From an uncultured Methylococcaceae bacterium (GTDB taxonomy: Bacteria; Pseudomonadota; Gammaproteobacteria; Methylococcales; Methylococcaceae), in NCBI GenBank assembly GCA_903859815.1, contig CAIOOA010000106.1:1-38941 (forward strand): 38,941 nucleotides of DNA, written 5' to 3'. Each line of letters begins with the position of its first letter. Positions within the stretch are counted from its first letter, which is position 1. A program made the translations under genes and the position numbers. Positions 35,245 through 38,941 of the stretch are shown one piece after another. Below the pieces are notes generated by a model. It searched no databases, was not told the DNA's origin, and worked only from the letters and a program-made list of their open reading frames with translations.

Positions 35245-36735
35245 ATGACTCCAGCACCTTCCAAAGCATCTTTGCATTACCGGAATATATTCACTTCTCG
35301 AACCGAAGAAGAGTTAGACACGATTGCCTTGGTCAAACGTTTCATGGAGAGATTGGTTGGCGACGAAGAGTTTCGGAAAAAACTTAACAAAAACCATGAA
35401 AACCCTAATCCGGTTGCAAAAGAATACGGTATCGACATCGACCTAATGCAAGCCTTGCCTTTGTGGCATAACCAATATGCCAAGTATCGCTTCAAACCAG
35501 AACTGGAAAAAGAGTGGCCCTTGGCTGATGCATTTGATCGCTATATCAATCAAATGCGCCAACATCGCACGGTCATCCGTGAACAGGGCGACATGTCCAG
35601 ATCCAACCCCCGCTTCCATGCTTGGCGCGAACGGCAAATTGCAAGGTCTGCCAGTGAAATCCCCGGCAACTATGAGGCTATCACCCACCCGATCATTTCT
35701 TTTGAGTTGAGCCAAGGCTGCTCCGTGGGCTGCTGGTTCTGCGGAATATCGGCCGGTCAGTTTCAAGGATATTATCCTTATACTGAAGAGTATTCCACAT
35801 TGTGGCAGGAAATAGTGGGAAGTGTCAGCGAATTGTTTGGCGAGGCGGCGCATACTGGTTTCTGCTACTGGGCGACCGACCCCAGCGACAACCCGGATTA
35901 TCCCAAATTCATCAACGACTATTACCAGATCACCGGCTATTTGCCACAGACAACGACTGCCGCACCCTTGAAAAATGTAGCGTTGACCCGCGAGATCATG
36001 GCGCTGTTCAATCAGTATCGTTGTGTGACTAACCGCTTCTCGGTGACGACCTTGCGTCAGTTGAATCTGATTCATCAAACGTTTACGCCTAGGGAGTTGT
36101 TAGGGGTTGAACTGGTGACCCAGAATAAAGAATCCCTGAACTTAAAAGCGATGGCGGGCAGGGCAATAGAACGCAAGAAACGGTTGCAAGCTGCCGGGAG
36201 GAATGACGAGATTTCCAAGCTGAAAGGCGATCATGCGACAATCGCCTGCGTTAGCGGATTCTTAGTCAGCATGATGAAGCAAAATATTCAATTGGTTTCA
36301 CCTTGCCGCTCCTGCGAGCAATGGCCCTTGGGCTATCGAATTTATGACGAGCGGCATTTCAACACAGGGGAAGAATTCAGGGCGATTCTGCAAGACATGA
36401 TCGAACAGTTCATGCCGGAAAGTGTGCCAGATGAGTCGATACTTTCCTTCCGCAAGGATTTGAACTATATCGCCCCGGAAGATGGCAGAACTAACACTTT
36501 TAAGCTAAAAAGCCCTTACGTCGAACACAACTGCAACGGTATGCCATTCATGGCGCGTTTAGGTGAGTTGGTTGCTGGGGGTAGGCTAAGTGCCAAAGAG
36601 ATCATCAAGCAATTGGCTCCATCGGACGCACAGGCGAATTTAGTGAGTTCGGCCTTGCAGCATTTTTTTGTCAAGGGTTTGTTGAATGACGACCCAGCCT
36701 ATGACGGGATAGCCACCCAACGCAAGCTGGCTTAA
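35245..36735 (+). CDS. Radical SAM RiPP peptide epimerase (PoyD-type)
   Basis: The 496-residue protein matches the radical SAM family of RiPP-maturation amino acid epimerases (PoyD, OspD; TIGR04517), which turn L- into D-residues in precursor peptides. The cluster motif CSVGCWFC (Cys 159, 163, 166; CX3CX2C) follows SFELSQGC, then GISAGQFQGYYPY. An N-terminal helical region (about 20-90) with EFRKKLNKNHENPNPVAKEYGID precedes it and may bind the leader. Downstream Cys 335 (IACVSGF), 354 and 357 (SPCRSCEQWPLGYRIYDERHF) are candidates for the hydrogen-donor Cys known for this family. An AGG lies eight bases before the ATG. It is followed after 13 bases by the B12 methyltransferase, indicating an operon. 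Confidence 0.9.
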   Translation: MTPAPSKASLHYRNIFTSRTEEELDTIALVKRFMERLVGDEEFRKKLNKNHENPNPVAKEYGIDIDLMQALPLWHNQYAKYRFKPELEKEWPLADAFDRYINQMRQHRTVIREQGDMSRSNPRFHAWRERQIARSASEIPGNYEAITHPIISFELSQGCSVGCWFCGISAGQFQGYYPYTEEYSTLWQEIVGSVSELFGEAAHTGFCYWATDPSDNPDYPKFINDYYQITGYLPQTTTAAPLKNVALTREIMALFNQYRCVTNRFSVTTLRQLNLIHQTFTPRELLGVELVTQNKESLNLKAMAGRAIERKKRLQAAGRNDEISKLKGDHATIACVSGFLVSMMKQNIQLVSPCRSCEQWPLGYRIYDERHFNTGEEFRAILQDMIEQFMPESVPDESILSFRKDLNYIAPEDGRTNTFKLKSPYVEHNCNGMPFMARLGELVAGGRLSAKEIIKQLAPSDAQANLVSSALQHFFVKGLLNDDPAYDGIATQRKLA

Positions 36736-36748
36736 GCTAGGCACTGCC

Positions 36749-38722
36749 ATGGTTAAGAATGTCGAGGTTTGTTTAGTTAACATGCCGATGGGGGATGTCA
36801 AGCGGCCCTCACTGGGATTGAGCTTGTTGCAAGCCATTCTCCATCAAGGTGGGATTGGCTGTCGTGTTGATTATGCAAACCTACGTTTCTTTGCCATGGC
36901 TGGGGTGGATATGTTGCGTTTGCTGGGGTTTACCCGCGCTGAGGACCAGTTGGCAGAATGGCTGTTTGCAAACACGGCGTTTCCCGATTTCAAGATTGAT
37001 GATGAGCGGTTTCTGCAGCGTTTGATAGCCCGCAACAGTCTGTTACGAAAGCAGGATGCGCAGTCGGTGTGCGATCAACTGTTAGGGCTTCGTAGTCAAA
37101 TTTCCAATTTTGTCGACGGCGTAGCGAGGAGTTTGCTAGAGAGTGGCCCGGTCATAGTGGGCTGCTCTTCCACTTTTCAGCAAAATGTCGCTTCGCTGGC
37201 TTTGCTCAGGCGCTTGCGGGAATTGAATCCTAGCATCGTCACCATGATGGGGGGTGCAAATTGCGAAGGGATCATGGGCTTGACCTTGCATGAGTCTTTT
37301 CCATGGGTGGATTTTGTCGTTTCGGGTGAGGCGGATAGGTTAATCGTGCCGTTATGCCGCAGGATAATTGATGAAGGTCGTGACATAGCGGTCGAAGACA
37401 TTTCGACTGCGATCTTCAGCCCAAACTTTAGGAACAAAAGTGCTTATGCTGACCTAGATCAAAGCAATCCAATCCCCCGTGCCATCACCCAGGAATTGAC
37501 TGATTTGCCCAGCCCTGATTTCAGCGATTACTTCAGTGAGTTGGACAGCAACCGCTACCGTCAATTTATTTTGCCTGGCTTGCCGTTCGAGACCTCGCGG
37601 GGTTGTTGGTGGGGTTCAGTGAGCCACTGCACTTTTTGTGGGTTGAATGGCGGGGGCATCGGTTATCGGGTGAAATCAGCCGAGCGTGTAGCTAAAGAAT
37701 TGGAGGAATTGTCGGATCGCTATGGCATCAAGCGTATGGAGGCCGTGGATAACATCCTCGACATGGCCTATTTTAAGACGCTGTTGAAAACCTTGGAGCA
37801 AAACGATTACACGCTGTTTTTTGAAACTAAGGCGAATCTAAATCGCGGTCATATCGAGCAACTGTACCGGGCGGGTGTTCGATGGATTCAACCGGGTATT
37901 GAAAGTTTGGACAGCAGAGTATTGAAGTTGATGCATAAAGGCTGCGCTGCTTGGCAAAATATTCAGTTACTTAAGTGGTGTAGGCAATTTGGACTTCGCG
38001 TGGCGTGGACGATCATCACTGGTTTTCCGGGTGAAGAAGACGAATGGTATGTGGAAATGGCTACTTTGATTCCCAGTTTGACTCATCTGTTACCGGGAGG
38101 TTTTACCCGTCTGCGGTATGACCGTTTTAGCCTCTACCATAACGATCCTGCAAAATATGGTTTGGATTTACAACCATCGGAGCTATACGCCTATGTCTAT
38201 CCGCTTTCCCTGGAAAAATTGGCTAACCTCGCCTATTTTTTCGAACCGGGCGGGGAGCCGGAACTGTCACGAAAACTCACTCACGTTGATGGCACACTAT
38301 CGTCGGGCAGGGATGCCGTTCGCCTTGCGGTTGAAGAATGGGGCGATCAATGGAAACAGATTCCGGTCGTGCTTTCATCCAGACAAGTTCCGGGAGAGCT
38401 TGGCGATGAACTTAGATTGGAGATCAACGATAGCCGTCGCTGTGCGTATTTACCTAGGTATCACATTGTTGGATTAAGCGCGGATATATTAGGGCTATGT
38501 GATTCCGCAGTCACACCCAAACAATTAGAGGCATTGCTGCCAACCCAATTGTCATTAGATTCGGAACCAGTCACTTCGGCAATTCATGAATTGATCGACA
38601 AGAAATTGTTGCTGTATGTTGACGGACGCTATCTTGCTCTGGTGTTGCAAGAGCCTTTCAAGCCACTGTTTCCCCCCGTTTTCCCCGGTGGGCATTTGCT
38701 GCAAAAGGCATTCACCCATTGA
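36749..38722 (+). CDS. B12-binding radical SAM RiPP C-methyltransferase (PoyB/PoyC-like, TIGR03975 type)
   Basis: The 657-residue protein has an N-terminal cobalamin-binding-like domain (VCLVNMPMGDVKRPSLGLSL, VGCSSTFQQNVASL, TMMGGANCEG, FVVSGEAD) and a radical SAM domain whose cluster motif is CWWGSVSHCTFC (Cys 286, 294, 297; CX7CX2C), the atypical spacing of RiPP-maturation methyltransferases. ETKANLNRGHIEQL, GIESLDSRVLKLMHKG and GFPGE follow. These enzymes add methyl groups to unactivated carbons of precursor residues, often Val, Thr or Ile. A C-terminal domain of about 150 residues with a winged-helix-like end may bind the peptide. The stop overlaps the next start by one base (TGATG). Confidence 0.9.
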   Translation: MVKNVEVCLVNMPMGDVKRPSLGLSLLQAILHQGGIGCRVDYANLRFFAMAGVDMLRLLGFTRAEDQLAEWLFANTAFPDFKIDDERFLQRLIARNSLLRKQDAQSVCDQLLGLRSQISNFVDGVARSLLESGPVIVGCSSTFQQNVASLALLRRLRELNPSIVTMMGGANCEGIMGLTLHESFPWVDFVVSGEADRLIVPLCRRIIDEGRDIAVEDISTAIFSPNFRNKSAYADLDQSNPIPRAITQELTDLPSPDFSDYFSELDSNRYRQFILPGLPFETSRGCWWGSVSHCTFCGLNGGGIGYRVKSAERVAKELEELSDRYGIKRMEAVDNILDMAYFKTLLKTLEQNDYTLFFETKANLNRGHIEQLYRAGVRWIQPGIESLDSRVLKLMHKGCAAWQNIQLLKWCRQFGLRVAWTIITGFPGEEDEWYVEMATLIPSLTHLLPGGFTRLRYDRFSLYHNDPAKYGLDLQPSELYAYVYPLSLEKLANLAYFFEPGGEPELSRKLTHVDGTLSSGRDAVRLAVEEWGDQWKQIPVVLSSRQVPGELGDELRLEINDSRRCAYLPRYHIVGLSADILGLCDSAVTPKQLEALLPTQLSLDSEPVTSAIHELIDKKLLLYVDGRYLALVLQEPFKPLFPPVFPGGHLLQKAFTH

Positions 38723-38941
38723 TGAAAATCATCGCACGAACTGCCCTTGTCAATCAAAGCCTGCCATTGGAATGCGGCCAAGTGCTGGACCGCTACGAGC
38801 TGGCTTATGAAACCTATGGTGAATTGAATGCGCAAAAGGATAACGCGATTCTGATCTGCCATGGGTATACTGCAAACCAACATGCAGCCGGCTGTGGTCC
38901 ATCGGGTGAGGCAAAACCCGGGTGGTGGGATGCAGCCATTG
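38722..38941 (+). CDS. MetX-like alpha/beta-hydrolase acyltransferase (partial, runs off the edge)
   Basis: The 73 visible residues match the N-terminus of the homoserine O-acetyltransferase (MetX) family: LPLECGQVLDRYELAYETYGELN, NAILICHGYTANQHAAG and KPGWWDAAI. Ordinary MetX has CHALSG or CHGLNA-type sequence at this place, so the GYTANQH stretch is slightly divergent. The catalytic Ser-Asp-His residues lie outside the window. It is translationally coupled to the methyltransferase gene (TGATG). This is either the cell's metX by chance, or an acyltransferase adopted for peptide tailoring, for example O-acylation of Thr or Ser. The sequence cannot decide. Confidence 0.8.
   Translation, partial: MKIIARTALVNQSLPLECGQVLDRYELAYETYGELNAQKDNAILICHGYTANQHAAGCGPSGEAKPGWWDAAI

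Noticed and set aside
1-38941. tRNA, rRNA, CRISPR array or complete insertion sequence
   Set aside because: Reading both strands I found no convincing cloverleaf, rRNA segment, repeat-spacer array or transposase gene.

Overview
The window looks like a chromosomal segment of a gammaproteobacterium of moderate GC content. The order ybgC-tolQRAB-pal-cpoB-queE and the dapA-bamC and bamA-skp-fabZ-lpxA-rnhB groups are gammaproteobacterial. The exosortase-A (PEP-CTERM) accessory genes (a TIGR03013-type sugar transferase, prsK, prsR, prsT and a TIGR04073-type secreted protein) fit methanotrophs of the order Methylococcales or similar sulfur or nitrifying lineages; this placement is an inference. Gene density is high, many neighbours overlap by 1-14 bases, and TTG or GTG starts are common.

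Layout. 1-1000: a RelE/YafQ-like toxin-antitoxin pair, a REP-like repeat and a frameshifted remnant of a beta-lactamase-family serine hydrolase. 1047-7920: a TIGR04073 protein, then the Tol-Pal cell-envelope operon ending in cpoB and queE. 8045-9720: dapA and bamC. 9889-10966 (minus): a DUF985-type cupin and a truncated Fic gene. 11042-16185 (minus): a nucleotide-sugar operon (tviB-like dehydrogenase, UDP-glucuronate 4-epimerase, galE) enclosing two molybdenum-cofactor genes (mobB, moeA). 16444-24175 (plus, divergent): sugar transferase, PrsK sensor kinase, PrsR sigma54-type activator and the giant TPR protein PrsT, the exopolysaccharide and PEP-CTERM control module. 24358-31983: phoU, bamA, skp, fabZ, lpxA, rnhB, a YiiM-type MOSC protein and nadC. 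32066-33245: two unrecognised genes, convergent around a hairpin.

33246-38941 is the most interesting part, an apparent ribosomally synthesised peptide (RiPP) locus. It contains a 304-residue protein made of two bulb-type (mannose-binding, GNA-like) lectin domains with a Thr/Val/Ala-rich tail, and a 57-residue peptide whose last ~37 residues are homologous to that tail. Next come a PoyD-type radical SAM peptide epimerase, a PoyB/PoyC-like B12-binding radical SAM C-methyltransferase and the start of a MetX-like acyltransferase gene that overlaps the methyltransferase gene. Both precursor-like genes are preceded by the same 22-base palindromic element. I infer that the epimerase and methyltransferase modify the Val/Ala/Thr-rich C-termini, giving a polytheonamide-like D-amino-acid peptide, in one case still fused to a sugar-binding protein. 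I know of no described RiPP with a bulb-lectin leader. The locus continues past the right edge, so export, protease and immunity genes cannot be judged.
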